From Elusimicrobiota bacterium (lineage in GTDB: Bacteria; Elusimicrobiota; UBA8919), in contig DMMW01000071.1 in NCBI GenBank assembly GCA_003452965.1, forward strand, positions 7,269-14,117: a stretch of DNA of 6,849 nt, in the 5' to 3' direction. Shown here piece after piece: positions 6,091 through 6,849 of this stretch (within the stretch, counting starts at the first letter, position 1; each line of letters opens with the position of its first letter). Position numbers and translations under genes: made by a program. The notes beneath the pieces were generated by a model. It searched no databases and was not told the DNA's origin. It worked only from the letters and a program-made list of their open reading frames with translations.

Positions 6091-6849
6091 TTAATACATT
6101 CCGCCGCCCATTCCACCCATTCCGCCAGGAGGCATCGGAGGCATTTTCTCTTTTTCAGGGATGTCAGTGATTAAACATTCTGTTGTTAGAAGAAGTCCTG
6201 CTATAGATGCTGCGTTTTGTAATGCAAAACGTGTAACTTTCGCAGGGTCGATAATACCCGATTTTACCATATCGACATATTCACCGGTTTCAGCATTTAA
6301 TCCGAAATTGACGTTTGTTTCTTTTTTTATTTTGTCAACTGCGACTGAACCTTCTATACCGGCATTTTCAGCAATTTGTCTGATAGGGTCTTCAAGCGCG
6401 CGTTTCACTATATTGATTCCGGTTTGTTCGTCAATGTCGTTGCCCTTAAGTTTGGCAACTTCAAGGATAGCCCGTAACAATACTGTTCCGCCGCCGGGAA
6501 CAACACCTTCTTCTACCGCAGCGCGGGTAGCATGCATCGCATCTTCAACTTTAAATTTCTTTGACTTCATTTCTGTTTCTGTTGATGCGCCGACATTTAT
6601 TACCGCAACGCCGCCGACAAGTTTTGCAAGACGTTCCTGAAGTTTTTCCTTGTCATAATCAGATGTTGATTCTTCAATTTGTTTCTTTATCTGATTTACC
6701 CGTTTCTTGATGTCGTCTTTATTGCCTGCTCCGCCGACAATAGTAGTATTTTCTTTGTCGATTACTATCCTTTTTGCGGATCCGAGCATGTCAAGACCGA
6801 TTTTTTCAATTTTTAGCCCTAATTCTTCGGAAATTACCTGTCCTTTTGT
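6091..6849 (-). CDS. groEL: Chaperonin GroEL (Hsp60), C-terminal part, 5' end outside window
   Basis: GroEL forms the cytoplasmic double-ring ATP-driven folding chamber that works with GroES. The visible part is 252 codons in frame to the window edge; the first residues, TKGQVISEELG, align with TGGTVISEEIG of the E. coli apical domain, so about 295 residues are missing upstream. Visible hallmarks are TSDYDKEKLQERLAKLVGG (fragment residues 62-80), the ATP-site Asp of VEDAMHATRAAVEEG (fragment D103, matching E. coli D398), the Gly triplet in VVPGGG, and the adenine-pocket Asp in IIDPAKVTR (fragment D201, matching E. coli D495). It ends in a Pro-Met-rich stretch and a short Gly-Met tail finishing in Tyr (MPPMPPGGMGGMGGGMY). 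No frameshift or lost catalytic residue is seen. A strong terminator follows 32 nt after the stop, so this is the end of its transcription unit; any groES or heat-shock control would lie outside the window. Identification is by recall of the family and is very secure. Confidence 0.98.
   Translation of the reverse strand, partial: TKGQVISEELGLKIEKIGLDMLGSAKRIVIDKENTTIVGGAGNKDDIKKRVNQIKKQIEESTSDYDKEKLQERLAKLVGGVAVINVGASTETEMKSKKFKVEDAMHATRAAVEEGVVPGGGTVLLRAILEVAKLKGNDIDEQTGINIVKRALEDPIRQIAENAGIEGSVAVDKIKKETNVNFGLNAETGEYVDMVKSGIIDPAKVTRFALQNAASIAGLLLTTECLITDIPEKEKMPPMPPGGMGGMGGGMY

Noticed and set aside
6161..6640. A long open frame on the plus strand opposite groEL (159 codons).
   Set aside because: It lies antisense within highly conserved groEL coding DNA, has no pilin-like or other recognisable features and no plausible start signals; it is a shadow of the real gene.
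6843..6848. Lys in the first GroEL residues (TKGQVIS) where E. coli has Gly as a possible functional change.
   Set aside because: This apical-domain position is variable in the family as I recall it, and every ATP-site motif is intact.

Overview
The window holds four genes, all reading on the minus strand. In transcription order they are the C-terminal half of a groEL chaperonin gene (6849 to 6091), then three genes that form a type IV pilus/type II secretion-like minor pseudopilin cassette (5839 to 5). The DNA is AT-rich by eye, the pilin genes more so than groEL. The GroEL tail is a short Gly-Met tail preceded by a Pro-Met-rich stretch and ending in Tyr. All this suggests a diderm-type bacterium with type IV pili, perhaps an anaerobic or host-associated lineage rich in pseudopilins such as Elusimicrobiota or Omnitrophota. 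That placement is inference at low confidence.

Region by region: (1) 6091-6849 is groEL, cut by the window edge, with its equatorial-domain ATP-site motifs intact. (2) 5840-6090 is a compact intergenic region. It holds a perfect 17-bp stem terminator for groEL, a perfect consensus TTGACA-17-TATAAT promoter whose -35 overlaps the terminator stem by two bases, and an AT-rich leader of about 144 nt. (3) 4601-5839 encodes a PilX/GspK-like protein with no Glu at mature position 5 and a C-terminal half of beta-helix-like coils. (4) 1035-4583 encodes a 1182-residue giant: a normal-looking PilV/GspI-type pilin module (about residues 43-190) with roughly 990 further residues ending in an Ig/fibronectin-III-like domain. 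(5) 5-1069 encodes a PilW/PulJ/GspJ-like pseudopilin overlapping the giant gene by 35 nt. Its stop lies 4 nt from the window edge, so the operon may continue.

Working model (inference): the three pilin genes are one transcription unit started from the consensus promoter. Their order, K/X-like, I/V-like, J/W-like, matches the three partners of the GspI-J-K or PilV-W-X tip complex that primes pilus assembly. The giant would sit in the PilV/GspI position and carry a very large ectodomain at the pilus tip, so it may combine the roles that PilV and the separate adhesin PilY1 have in well-known systems. This modular tip is the most interesting thing in the window. No mobile element, CRISPR array, tRNA or rRNA gene was seen.
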